From the NCBI RefSeq assembly GCF_007970805.1, contig NZ_CP042433.1:4712001-4776000 (forward strand): 64,000 nt of DNA, in the 5' to 3' direction. This document shows, piece after piece, positions 50,710-59,629 of this stretch (position 1 is its first letter; every line of letters starts with the position of its first letter). The notes under the pieces are model-generated. The model was not told where the DNA came from. It worked only from the letters and a program-made list of their open reading frames with translations, and ran no database searches. Source of the DNA: Flavisolibacter ginsenosidimutans. GTDB lineage: Bacteria; Bacteroidota; Bacteroidia; Chitinophagales; Chitinophagaceae. The translations under genes and the position numbers were made by a program.

Positions 50710-53700
50710 TTAGAAGGTTACGTTTAAGCCGACGCTGGTCACTCGCGGAATGGCGCCGCCGGCATTGTCGTATCCAAAGGCAGTAGCATCGCCGCCAAAT
50801 TCCGGTGTGTATCCGTAATTGTTTTTCCAGGTCTTCAGGTTTTGTACGTTCACATACAATCGCAGGTTGTTAATCTTGTAACGTGATAACAACGCGTTGC
50901 CGAAGCTATAACCAAGCTGCAGGTTGCGAATGCGGAAGTAGCTGCCGTCTTCAATGTTATAGGTTGAGCCATTGTAATTAAAACGGTCGCCCTGGCTTAC
51001 TAAGGGAACGAAGTTGGATGTTCCCGGACCGCTCCACGCACCAACCTGGAAGGCAGCGTAATTCACCCGCTGGAAAGGCGATTCAAGCGAACCCCAGGTG
51101 CGGAAGATTTGATTGCCGTAAACGCCGTTCACGTCCGCACTTAAACTAAAGCCCTTGTAATTCAAATTCACTGTACCACCGTAAGTAAACTTTGGTGTCG
51201 GATTACCGATAACCGTGCGGTCATCAGCCGTTATCACGCCGTCGCCGTTCACATCTTTAAATTTAAAATCGCCGGGACGATAAGCGCCAAGGGCGGCTGC
51301 GGAAGGTGATTTTAAGATGTCGGCATAACTTTGATAAACACCTTCTACCACGTAACCGTAGAACGAGCCAATGGGATAGCCAATTGTCGTGCGGCTCTCG
51401 GCACTGCCGTTGTTTTGGAAAGCACGGATCAGGTAACTGGTCGGCAATTCATCACTAAGACTGAGAACTTTATTTTTCAGGAAGGTGATGTTGCCCGATA
51501 CATTAATAGAAAAGTCACGCGACAAAGACTGATTCCAAGAGGCTGAGATTTCCTCGCCCCAGTTGCGGATGCTGCCACCGTTGGTAAGTTTGGGCTTTAA
51601 TCCAAGACCGCGTTCAAAATAGGTCATCAGGTCGTTGGTAGTTTTATTAAAGTAATTCGCTTCTACGTGCAAATGGTTTTTGAACGCAGCAAACTCGACG
51701 CCGACTTCCTGACCGTTTACTGTTTCCCATTTCAGGTCGGGATTGTACTCGTAGTTTTCTTCGGCCGCCTTGTAAATATTCGACCCAAAAACGGCAACGG
51801 TCGTAGAACTAAGCGTTGGATAAAAAGGATAGTTTAACGCACCGCCGCCCAGGATATAAGCCGATTGGTTGCCTAATTTTCCAACAGAACCTTTCAACTT
51901 CAGGAAGTCGAAAAATTTTACGTTGTTCATAAAATCTTCCTTCGAGATTTCCCAGGCGCCGCCAAAGGCCCAGAAGGTTTGGTAACGGTTTTTGGCTGGA
52001 ATACGCGAAGAGCCGTCGTCGCGGAAAGAAGCGTTAAAGAAGTATTTGTTTTTGTAATTGTACAAGGCCCTCGCCAAGTATGAAACTGTGGTGTTTTCAG
52101 ACTGGCTTGAAGAGGCGGAACTTTTGGATTGGTCAACAAAGGTGTTGCTTAAATACCAAAACCGCGGATCGTCCGGAATGGGCAATAAGCCTTGTGTGGC
52201 GCTTCCGTTGCGGTTGAAGTTGCCAAAATAATAGGTCGTAAAACCGCCCGTTGCAGTAAGATTGTGAGCACCAAAGCTGTTCTTGTAGGTGAGCACATGA
52301 TCTTGCTGAAACTTGCGGTAGGTTTGGTCAGATTCGCCAACGCTTGTTTTTTGCGTTACCTGTTCTGGTTTGTTTGTACGCGGGTTGTAGCCGTAATACA
52401 AAGGCGTATAAGTGCGGGAGTTCACCGTGCTCATGTCGGCATAAAGTGTTGACCGTGCCGTAAAGTATTTGAGGAAGGTAACTTCGCCAAATACGCTTCC
52501 TACCGAGCGCCATTCATAGCTCTGTGTTTTGTCCCACTCATTCTCCAGCCGCACCAGTGGGTTGATGACGCCCGAACTTTGCAAGCCTACGTCGAGTAAA
52601 GAATAGAGGTCTTGGGTTACCTGAGCACCGCTATATAAGTCTGTCACGGTATAGTTTCTCGTTCCCGATGAAACCAGCGGTATTACCTTGCGGGCTGCGT
52701 CTAAAACCCAAGTCGCGTCGTAGGGATTTTTTTGCCGTGAACCGTTGAAGTTAATGCCCACCTTCACGGCTTTGCTTACTTTAAATTCATCGCCAAAGGA
52801 CACCAGCCAGCGTTGTAACTCTTCGCGGCGAATGATGCCCTGATCCAGCACGTAGCTTACGCCAAGGTTAAAGCGGTTGCGATCGGTAGTGCCGTTTACG
52901 CTTAGACTTGTGTTACTGAATTTGCCAGTACGTGTTACCGCATCAATCCAGTCGGTGTTTGCATCAAGGCCCGTATAATCGAAAGGCGTTGTTGTGCCGT
53001 TGTTGGCTCGTTCCTGTGCAAACAAGGTTTTGAACTGATCGGCGTTTGCAAGCTGAATTTTATCTACCAGTTTTTTTGTGCCGTAACTCGTATTTAAGCT
53101 AACGATGGTTTGCCCCGCTCTTGCTTTTTTGGTGGTAATGGCAATGACACCCGTTGCGCCGCGAACGCCGAAGATGGCCAGTGAAGAAGGATCTTTCAAC
53201 ACTTCAATGGATTCAATATCGTTCGGGTTGAGGTAATTGATGTTGTCCTGGAAGATGCCGTCCACAACGTATAAAGGATGTACTTGTCCAATGCTCACCG
53301 TACCGCGAATACGAATGTCGGGCTCCTGCCCCGGCGTGCCGCTGTTTACTACTGAAAGACCGGCTACTTTGCCCTGCAGTGACGCAACAGGGTTTGCATT
53401 GGGTTTGTCGGCAACTTCTTTCCCTGAAATTTTTACAATCGAACCGGTAAGGTCTCTGCGGCTGGCCGTGCCGTAGCCAATTACTACTACTTCCGACAAA
53501 GCGTTCTGTCCCGCTACAAGCGAAACGTTAACCGTTGTGCGTCCGCGAATGGGCACCTCTTGCGATTGATAGCCTACATAAGAAAAAACAAGCGTTGTTG
53601 TGGCATCGGGAACAGACAGGCTAAAGTCTCCGGCTGCGTCGGTTTGCGTGCCAACAGAAGTACCTTTTGCCGTTACCGATACGCCGGGGAGCGGCTCACC

Positions 53701-54120
53701 GTTTTGCCCCGTTACTTTCCCGGTAATGCGAATGTCCTTTACTTCGATGCGTTCGCCGCCGGCGGCGCTTTTCAGCACAATTAATTTGTTGTCGAGAATT
53801 TGATAACCGATGCCTTTACCGTTGAGAACGAGCGTCAGTACCGCGGGCACTTCTTCGTTTACCACAGAAACGTTTACTTTTTTGTCGTCCACCAATGCCT
53901 GGTTGTATAAAAAGCGGTAACTGGTTTGCTTCTGAATTTCTTTAAGCACTTTTTTCAAGTCGGCGTCTTTCAGGTTTAGCGAAACCTTGTCCTGCGTAAA
54001 ACCTGCTGCAGAAAGATGCAGGCACCAAAGCAGAAGAAAAGCGCCGGTCAGTTTCATCACCCTTCCAATTTGTAGTAAGTTAGGATTTTTAAGCCTGGCC
54101 GTTTTTCTGATTTTTTTCAT
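50710..54120 (-). CDS. SusC/RagA-family TonB-dependent glycan transporter with STN domain
   Basis: 1136 aa. It begins with a signal (HLSAAGFTQ). The STN domain (~50-118, LKDADLKKVLKEIQKQTSYR) contacts the FecR anti-sigma factor. A CarboxypepD_reg domain follows (~130-205), then the plug with VVVIGYGTASRRDLTGSI, VAGLSVVNSG and PDIRIRGTVSIG, and a C-terminal barrel ending GLNVTF. It imports oligosaccharides across the outer membrane with SusD. The STN domain plus neighbouring FecR and ECF sigma shows transport-linked transcriptional control. Confidence 0.95.
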   Translation of the reverse strand: MKKIRKTARLKNPNLLQIGRVMKLTGAFLLLWCLHLSAAGFTQDKVSLNLKDADLKKVLKEIQKQTSYRFLYNQALVDDKKVNVSVVNEEVPAVLTLVLNGKGIGYQILDNKLIVLKSAAGGERIEVKDIRITGKVTGQNGEPLPGVSVTAKGTSVGTQTDAAGDFSLSVPDATTTLVFSYVGYQSQEVPIRGRTTVNVSLVAGQNALSEVVVIGYGTASRRDLTGSIVKISGKEVADKPNANPVASLQGKVAGLSVVNSGTPGQEPDIRIRGTVSIGQVHPLYVVDGIFQDNINYLNPNDIESIEVLKDPSSLAIFGVRGATGVIAITTKKARAGQTIVSLNTSYGTKKLVDKIQLANADQFKTLFAQERANNGTTTPFDYTGLDANTDWIDAVTRTGKFSNTSLSVNGTTDRNRFNLGVSYVLDQGIIRREELQRWLVSFGDEFKVSKAVKVGINFNGSRQKNPYDATWVLDAARKVIPLVSSGTRNYTVTDLYSGAQVTQDLYSLLDVGLQSSGVINPLVRLENEWDKTQSYEWRSVGSVFGEVTFLKYFTARSTLYADMSTVNSRTYTPLYYGYNPRTNKPEQVTQKTSVGESDQTYRKFQQDHVLTYKNSFGAHNLTATGGFTTYYFGNFNRNGSATQGLLPIPDDPRFWYLSNTFVDQSKSSASSSQSENTTVSYLARALYNYKNKYFFNASFRDDGSSRIPAKNRYQTFWAFGGAWEISKEDFMNNVKFFDFLKLKGSVGKLGNQSAYILGGGALNYPFYPTLSSTTVAVFGSNIYKAAEENYEYNPDLKWETVNGQEVGVEFAAFKNHLHVEANYFNKTTNDLMTYFERGLGLKPKLTNGGSIRNWGEEISASWNQSLSRDFSINVSGNITFLKNKVLSLSDELPTSYLIRAFQNNGSAESRTTIGYPIGSFYGYVVEGVYQSYADILKSPSAAALGAYRPGDFKFKDVNGDGVITADDRTVIGNPTPKFTYGGTVNLNYKGFSLSADVNGVYGNQIFRTWGSLESPFQRVNYAAFQVGAWSGPGTSNFVPLVSQGDRFNYNGSTYNIEDGSYFRIRNLQLGYSFGNALLSRYKINNLRLYVNVQNLKTWKNNYGYTPEFGGDATAFGYDNAGGAIPRVTSVGLNVTF

Positions 54121-54215
54121 AATGCATAATTAGAAATGAACACGAGGGTTTGCAGTGTGCACGGCTGGCGCCGTGGTGTTGATTTCAGGAAGAGTTGGTT
54201 TTCATGCGCAATCGT

Positions 54216-55271
54216 TTAGCGGGTTATGGTGATGTATTTTCCTTTTTCGGTGAATGAAAAACTGAACGCAATTTGCAAAGCGTTCAGGGCCTGTTCGATG
54301 CTTTCGTTTTCAAAAGGACCGCCGCCGACGTGAAGTTGTGCCAAGCCCTCGTCCTTGATTTCAATAACCACATTATACCAGCGCTCCATTTTGCGGGCCA
54401 CTTCTTCAAGGCTCTCGTCGTGAAAGACCAATTTGTTTTCCACCCAGGATGTTTCGGCAAGGAGGCTGTCGTTCACACGGGTGAGTTCTTTTAGCACCAC
54501 AATGGGTTGAACAGTTTGCTCCTTCTTTTTTCCTTCGGGCAGGCGGTTGGATACGATTAATTTTTCGTTGGGCTTTAAAATGATGGATTCGCCGGGGCGC
54601 TTGTCAAGAGTAATTTCTACGCGTCCGCGAATAAGGCTTGTTTCAGTGGTTTGTTCGTTCGGATAAGATTTTACATTAAAAGCCGTGCCCAGCACTTTTA
54701 TGTGAACGCCGTTCGCATGAATCAGGAAGGGCAACGAACTTTTCTTTACTTCAAAAAAAGCTTCGCCGGTAAGTGTGGTGTTGCGGTTTGAGCTGCCGAA
54801 ATCGGGTTCGTAAGTCAGTCTGCTTCCTGCGTTTAGCCACACCACCGAACTGTCGGGCAAAACCAATTTGGTACGGGCACCTTGCCGGGTATAGATTTCT
54901 GCTTTTTGTGCCAGCGGTTTGGACTTGTTTGTTCCGTTGTTTTTTAGCGCAAACCAAGCGAACGCAATCAACAAAACACCGGTAACAGAAACCATTATCC
55001 AAGACAATCTTTTGGGCCGTTTACGCTGCTTTTGCGGTGTTGCGGCATTGCCTTTGTGTGTTTGCAGTTTTTGCAGGTGTTGCTGAAAGGCTTCTTCGGC
55101 TTCGCCGTTTTTCTCACCGTCGTTGAGGGTCCACAAATCGGCAATGTGCTGGGCTGGAAACGTTAGTTCGGGGTGGGCTTTAACAAGGCTTTCCAGTTCC
55201 GCCATTTCAGCTGCAGAGGCTTCGCCCGAAAGTTTTTTCGCAAGTAAGTTCCAAAAATGGTTTTGGTTCAT
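54216..55271 (-). CDS. FecR-type anti-sigma factor
   Basis: 351 aa from the ATG at 55271 (MNQNHFWNLLAKKL). The cytoplasmic N-part (~1-85) binds the sigma factor, a single TM helix (~92-112) reads SWIMVSVTGVLLIAFAWFAL, and the periplasmic FecR domain (~120-260) has WLNAGSRLTYEPDF and VLGTAFNVKSYP. A C-terminal STN-binding DUF4974-like part (~265-350) has NALQIAFSFSF. It senses the STN domain of the SusC and controls the ECF sigma encoded 65 nt upstream. Confidence 0.93.
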   Translation of the reverse strand: MNQNHFWNLLAKKLSGEASAAEMAELESLVKAHPELTFPAQHIADLWTLNDGEKNGEAEEAFQQHLQKLQTHKGNAATPQKQRKRPKRLSWIMVSVTGVLLIAFAWFALKNNGTNKSKPLAQKAEIYTRQGARTKLVLPDSSVVWLNAGSRLTYEPDFGSSNRNTTLTGEAFFEVKKSSLPFLIHANGVHIKVLGTAFNVKSYPNEQTTETSLIRGRVEITLDKRPGESIILKPNEKLIVSNRLPEGKKKEQTVQPIVVLKELTRVNDSLLAETSWVENKLVFHDESLEEVARKMERWYNVVIEIKDEGLAQLHVGGGPFENESIEQALNALQIAFSFSFTEKGKYITITR

Positions 55272-55336
55272 GCAAGCACCGTGTACCCGAAAGGACAATA
55301 AAAATGTGCCGCACCCCCAAAGCCGTATAAAATTTT

Positions 55337-55903
55337 TTACGAAAGAAAGATTTGTTGCTGCAGCGATACCGATTCGCCCAGTTTGCGCAAGGCAATGGCC
55401 ATTTGGTTTTCGACGGTCTTTACCGAGAGGTTAAGCAGTTCGGCCACTTCTTTGTACCGGAGGCCGTCTTCTTTTACGAGCTTAAAAATAAGCCGGCATT
55501 TGGGCGGCAGGCTTTGTACTGCGGCACAAATGCGCCGGAACATTTCGGCGGTAATGAGAATTTGCTCGGGATTGTACGAGAGGCAGGTGAATTCGGTCTT
55601 TACATCATCAAGCGAAAAAACTTGTGTTCGTTTTTGCCTTGCCAAATAATTGAGCGAAACGTTTTTGGTGCTGATGTACAGGTAAAGATGGAAATTGGAA
55701 ATACGCGGCAATGTGGTGCGCAACGACCAAATGTTTACAAACACGTCCGATACCGCTTCTTCGGATGATTGCTTGCTGTGGGTAATGGCATAGGAAAAAG
55801 AAAGCAGGCGGGGATGATAATAAAGAAACAATTTTTTGTAGGCATTGCCGTCCTCGTTCAAGGCAATGCGGTTAACCAGTTCTTGGAGTGCAGCAATCGT
55901 CAT
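55337..55903 (-). CDS. ECF-type RNA polymerase sigma-70 factor
   Basis: 188 aa from the ATG at 55903 (MTIAALQELVNRI); upstream in-frame codons run into the repeat-containing leader. The region 2 core has YHPRLLSFSYAITHSKQSSEEAVSDVFVNIW. The region 4 helix-turn-helix has LPPKCRLIFKLVKEDGLRYKEVAELLNLSVKTVENQMAIALRKLGE. It would activate the downstream SusC/D PUL when released from FecR. Confidence 0.93.
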   Translation of the reverse strand: MTIAALQELVNRIALNEDGNAYKKLFLYYHPRLLSFSYAITHSKQSSEEAVSDVFVNIWSLRTTLPRISNFHLYLYISTKNVSLNYLARQKRTQVFSLDDVKTEFTCLSYNPEQILITAEMFRRICAAVQSLPPKCRLIFKLVKEDGLRYKEVAELLNLSVKTVENQMAIALRKLGESVSLQQQIFLS

Positions 55904-55953
55904 AGCATAAAAGCAATCAACCAAATCTATGAAGAATTTAGGAACCGAAGAGC

Positions 55954-55981
55954 AGATGAACAAGGAACATCGAAGGAAGAA
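55954..55981 (+). repeat. Degenerate heptad array, left arm (sigma/punA spacer)
   Basis: Units of seven with conserved trailing GAA: AGATGAA, CAAGGAA, CATCGAA, GGAAGAA. It faces an inverted array at 56014-56048. Confidence 0.55.
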
Positions 55982-56013
55982 GCAGGCGAGCCTGTACCGG
56001 CAAACTTTCCTTT

Positions 56014-56048
56014 GTCATTCATCATTCTTTCTTCGTCGTTCGTCATTT
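56014..56048 (-). repeat. Degenerate heptad array, right arm (sigma/punA spacer)
   Basis: GTCATTC, ATCATTC, TTTCTTC, GTCGTTC, GTCATTT: five period-7 units. They are inverted relative to 55954-55981 and immediately precede punA. Confidence 0.65.
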
Positions 56049-56104
56049 TCAACATTATGACTTCTGAAACGCCAACAACAACGGCGGCGGTTATCTTTGC
56101 CGCA

Positions 56105-56923
56105 ATGAGTACCATGGAAAAATTAAAAGAAGCCGCAAACTTTTTGCAGCAATACAATACAAGCGGCGCAAAAACCGGCGTTGTTCTGGGCAGTGGCCTT
56201 GGCGATTTTGTCAAAGAGATTCAAGTAAAAAACGAAATTCCCTACGAAGACATTCCGCATTTCCCGGTATCAACCGTAGAAGGTCATCACGGCAAATTAA
56301 TCTTCGGAACCATTGGCGGTAAACCCCTCGTGGCCATGGCCGGACGTTTTCATTTTTACGAAGGTTATTCACCCGAAGACGTTGTGTTTCCCATTCGTGT
56401 GATGAAATTTCTGGGCATTGAGACTTTGCTTATTTCAAACGCTGCCGGCGGTGTAGGCGAAGGCTTTAAAGTGGGCGATTTGATGATCATCAACGACCAC
56501 ATCTCCTTTGCTATTCAAAACCCTTTGTTGGGTGCAAACGACAACAATCTTGGGCCCCGTTTTACTGACATGAGCGAGCCTTATAAAAAAGACCTCATCG
56601 CGAAAGCAAAAACAATTGCGCAAAGACTCAGCATTGATTTAAAGGAAGGTGTTTATTTTGGCGTTACCGGCCCCACGTTTGAAACCCGTGCCGAATACAA
56701 GCTCATTCATCTTTTGGGTGCGCACGCCGTGGGTATGAGTACGGTGCAGGAAGTCATTGCGGCTGTTCATGCCGGCATGAAGGTATTTGCCATAAGTGTG
56801 ATTACCGACATCGGCATCCGCGAAGAAGAAAATACCATCACGCACCAGGAAGTGCTGCAGGCCGCTGCCGAAGCCGCACCAAAACTCTCGGCCATTTTTC
56901 GCGAACTGATCGTTAGCCTTTAA
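56105..56923 (+). CDS. punA: Purine nucleoside phosphorylase I
   Basis: 272 aa from the ATG at 56105 (MSTMEKLKEAANFLQ); ATGs at 56114 and 56057 are alternatives, and the longer frame passes through a heptad repeat and the start of the divergent sigma gene. It cleaves purine nucleosides with phosphate in the cytoplasm. Motifs are VVLGSGLGDFVKE (phosphate), VEGHHGKLIFG, AGRFHFYEGY, SNAAGGVGEGFKVGDLMIIN and GVTGPTFETRAEY, then TDIGIREEEN. It is followed 7 nt later by the porin-like gene. Confidence 0.95.
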   Translation: MSTMEKLKEAANFLQQYNTSGAKTGVVLGSGLGDFVKEIQVKNEIPYEDIPHFPVSTVEGHHGKLIFGTIGGKPLVAMAGRFHFYEGYSPEDVVFPIRVMKFLGIETLLISNAAGGVGEGFKVGDLMIINDHISFAIQNPLLGANDNNLGPRFTDMSEPYKKDLIAKAKTIAQRLSIDLKEGVYFGVTGPTFETRAEYKLIHLLGAHAVGMSTVQEVIAAVHAGMKVFAISVITDIGIREEENTITHQEVLQAAAEAAPKLSAIFRELIVSL

Positions 56924-56930
56924 TTTTTGT

Positions 56931-59003
56931 TTGTTGAAGCCTGCGCCGTTTCATAAAATCTTTCTTTGTTTTCTTCTTTGCTTCATTGGCGAAAGATTGT
57001 TTGCGCAACAGCCTGTCATTCGCTTGCCGGGACAAATGCGGTTGCCAACCAACCGTACATACGACACGGCCTCTCGCGCAAACAGAACGGGAAAGGATAC
57101 CGCGGCCGTGAGCGGTGTGGAGCGGCGCGATTACAGCGATGACAGCTTGCACGTGCAAGTGTATTATTTGGGTGCGGTAAAGCCGGTAAGCTTTGATACG
57201 TCCATCCGCGATTTTACCACGCGGTTCCCCATTCCAGCCACACACATTTATTTGGGCAACGACGGTTCGGCTACAAAATCGCTCCTGTTTTTTACGCCGC
57301 AGCGTATTGGTTTCGATCCGGGCTTTCACACACATGATGTTTACAAATTCAAATTAGAAAACGCTCGGTTTTACAACACGCCAAAGCCTTATACCGAGTT
57401 GGGCTACATGTTGGGCGGAGGCCAGGAGCAAATCATTGACATTCTTCACACGCAAAACATCAAACCCTATTGGAATGTAAGTTTTCAGTACCGCTTGCTG
57501 AGCGCACCGGGCATTTTCCGCAACCAAAAAAACTATCATTCAAATTACCAGATTGCTTCGTGGTACCAATCGCCGCACAAGCGGTACAACAATTATTTTG
57601 TGCTGCTGGGCAACAAGATTCAGGCAGGACAAAACGGCGGCATCTTAGCCGACAAAGATTATTTGGACGATCCTATTTACCAACGCAGCCGCGCCGTTAT
57701 TCCCACACACATCGGCGGTCAAACCGCTTTTGCGCAATCGCCGTTTTCATCGGTTGTCAACACGGCGCAGAAAGAAAAAGAATTTAATTTTTTGTTGCGC
57801 CAGCAATATGACCTGGGCCGAAAAGACTCCATCGTAACCGATTCGACGGTAGTACCGCTTTTTTACCCGCGTCTTCGCTTCGAGCATTCGCTTCGCTTCG
57901 GGAAATACACGTATTGGTACCAGGACATTCCTTCGTCAACCAACGTACCTGACTCGGCTTATTACCACGATTTTTACGGCATCGTTATGAAGAAACCCGG
58001 CGACTCCGTTTTCCTGCAAGACCAGTGGCGGGAGTGGAGCAATGACTTTTCGATTTACCAGTTTCCGGATGCAAACAATTTGCAGCAATACATCAAGCTT
58101 GGTGCGGAATTGCAATTGCTGAAAGGCACGTTGAAAGCATCAAGCCCTTCGCTCTACAACATCATTGCCCACGGCGAATACCGCAACCGCACGAAGAACC
58201 AGAAATGGGACATCAACGCTTTTGGACGCTTGTACACGGCGGGTTTCAACAGCGGCGATTACCACGCTTTCATCAGCCTGCAACGTTTGCTGAGCCAGCA
58301 ACTTGGTACGCTGCAAATTGGTTTTGAAAACATCAACCGTTCGCCGTCCTTTATTTACGACAAGCGCAGCTCTTTTTATTTGGATAGCGCAAAGGCGTTC
58401 GGTAAAGAAAATACGCTGCACTTTTTTGCCCGCTATTTTATTCCGAAGTTGAATGTGCAGTTGAACGGCGATTATTATTTTGTGAGCAATTACCTCTATT
58501 TAAATGGCTACAAAACATTGCAACAGGAAAATGCCGTGTTTAACCTGCTGCGGGTAAGTGCCTTAAAAACCTTTAGAGTAAGCCGCAACTTAAACCTTCA
58601 CAGCGAAGTGTACGTGCAACAAAAAGCCGGTGGCGCTGCCGTGAACGTGCCGGTGCTTTACACCCGCAACCGTCTGGCTTACGAAGGCCTCTTCTTCCGC
58701 AACCTTAATCTTTCGATGGGGCTGGAAATGCGGTACAACACCCCGTACAAAGCCGATAATTATTCGCCGGTGCTGGGGCAATTCTTTTACCAGGACACGC
58801 TTACCATCGGCAACCGTCCCGATCTTCATGCCTTTGTGCACCTGCGCATTCGCACCTTTAAAGCTTACTTACGTGTGGAGAATCTGAACACCGTAACCAC
58901 TGTCGGCGGCTTTGGTTTTAATCACAACAATTTTGCCGCGCCGTATTATCCTTTGCCAGGTTTGTTCATTCGCTTCGGCATTTACTGGGCGTTTATAAAC
59001 TAA
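56931..59003 (+). CDS. Putative outer membrane porin
   Basis: 690 aa. No ATG lies near the signal peptide, so the start is TTG at 56931 or 56934; the signal reads KIFLCFLLCFIGERLFAQQ. The mature part begins VIRLPGQMRLPTNRTYD and contains many amphipathic beta strands (FQYRLLSAPGIFRNQKN, LGTLQIGFENINRSPSF), ending YYPLPGLFIRFGIYWAFIN with the aromatic final strand of outer membrane barrels. It resembles the Bacteroidota 'putative porin' family; the transported solute is unknown. It is probably in an operon with punA. Confidence 0.85.
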   Translation: MLKPAPFHKIFLCFLLCFIGERLFAQQPVIRLPGQMRLPTNRTYDTASRANRTGKDTAAVSGVERRDYSDDSLHVQVYYLGAVKPVSFDTSIRDFTTRFPIPATHIYLGNDGSATKSLLFFTPQRIGFDPGFHTHDVYKFKLENARFYNTPKPYTELGYMLGGGQEQIIDILHTQNIKPYWNVSFQYRLLSAPGIFRNQKNYHSNYQIASWYQSPHKRYNNYFVLLGNKIQAGQNGGILADKDYLDDPIYQRSRAVIPTHIGGQTAFAQSPFSSVVNTAQKEKEFNFLLRQQYDLGRKDSIVTDSTVVPLFYPRLRFEHSLRFGKYTYWYQDIPSSTNVPDSAYYHDFYGIVMKKPGDSVFLQDQWREWSNDFSIYQFPDANNLQQYIKLGAELQLLKGTLKASSPSLYNIIAHGEYRNRTKNQKWDINAFGRLYTAGFNSGDYHAFISLQRLLSQQLGTLQIGFENINRSPSFIYDKRSSFYLDSAKAFGKENTLHFFARYFIPKLNVQLNGDYYFVSNYLYLNGYKTLQQENAVFNLLRVSALKTFRVSRNLNLHSEVYVQQKAGGAAVNVPVLYTRNRLAYEGLFFRNLNLSMGLEMRYNTPYKADNYSPVLGQFFYQDTLTIGNRPDLHAFVHLRIRTFKAYLRVENLNTVTTVGGFGFNHNNFAAPYYPLPGLFIRFGIYWAFIN

Positions 59004-59007
59004 GGCT

Positions 59008-59100
59008 ATGAGTAATAGGTAATGAGCGGCCGCTTAACGTTGAAAATCTAACCGTCAAGAAAGACCTTAAGCATGACGCACTCATTACTCATTTGTTAAT
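59008..59100. repeat. Heptad arms in inverted orientation after the porin gene
   Basis: Left arm ATGAGTA, ATAGGTA, ATGAGCG (59008-59028) and right arm ACTCATT, ACTCATT, TGTTAAT (59080-59100), which is the inverse of AATGAGT. About 50 nt separate them. They occupy most of the 154-bp gap 59004-59157. Confidence 0.65.
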
Positions 59101-59125
59101 TCCTTACCGCTGACGGAAATCAGCG

Positions 59126-59155
59126 TTTGCTTCGGCTCAACTCTGTTTATATTTG
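59126..59155 (+). promoter_or_regulatory. Consensus promoter of the metal-handling cluster
   Basis: TTTG (59126-59129), an 18-nt spacer and TATATTTG (59148-59155), an exact TAnnTTTG -7 box. The predicted transcription start is at or just before the ATG at 59158/59164, so the transcript may be leaderless. Confidence 0.6.
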
Positions 59156-59157
59156 GC

Positions 59158-59550
59158 ATGCAAATGAAAAAGCTCGCCGCTTGCACGTTGTTCCTCGTTT
59201 ACTTCACGGTCACTACCGGATTTATGGTTTCGGTGCATTATTGCATGGGCAAGCTTTCTTCGGTAGAATTGGGCTACACCGGCAAAACCGAATGCGGCAA
59301 ATGCGGCATGAACCTGCAAAAAAGCCACGGCTGCTGTAAAGACGATGTGAAGCTGGTGAAGATGCAGGTTGACCACAATTTTGCAAAAACAATTACACCT
59401 GATTTTTCACTTGCCCTGTCTGCCTCCAATGCCTTTAACGACTACGGCGTTTGGCCGCAAAATTTAATCAGCGCAGATCATCCCTTTGCTCACGGGCCGC
59501 CGCTAAATAAACAAGACACTTACCTCCGCAACCGCGTTTTCAGGCTATAG
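59158..59550 (+). CDS. HYC_CC_PP-type secreted protein
   Basis: 130 aa (ATG 59158 or 59164), with an N-terminal hydrophobic segment (LAACTLFLVYFTVTTGF). The three signature motifs are VHYCMGKLSS, the Cys-rich ECGKCGMNLQKSHGCCKDD and the C-terminal HGPPLNK. These fit the Bacteroidota family called HYC_CC_PP. Proteins with this pattern occur beside heavy-metal genes, and metal binding through the Cys/His motifs is likely. It is first in the plus-strand cluster of metal proteins. Confidence 0.85.
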   Translation: MQMKKLAACTLFLVYFTVTTGFMVSVHYCMGKLSSVELGYTGKTECGKCGMNLQKSHGCCKDDVKLVKMQVDHNFAKTITPDFSLALSASNAFNDYGVWPQNLISADHPFAHGPPLNKQDTYLRNRVFRL

Positions 59551-59629
59551 AAAGATTCTCCCTCTGCACGTTTATCCGAATGCGCCTGCATTCACTTAAA
59601 TCATTTCTATACACGCAAAAATTTTTAAA

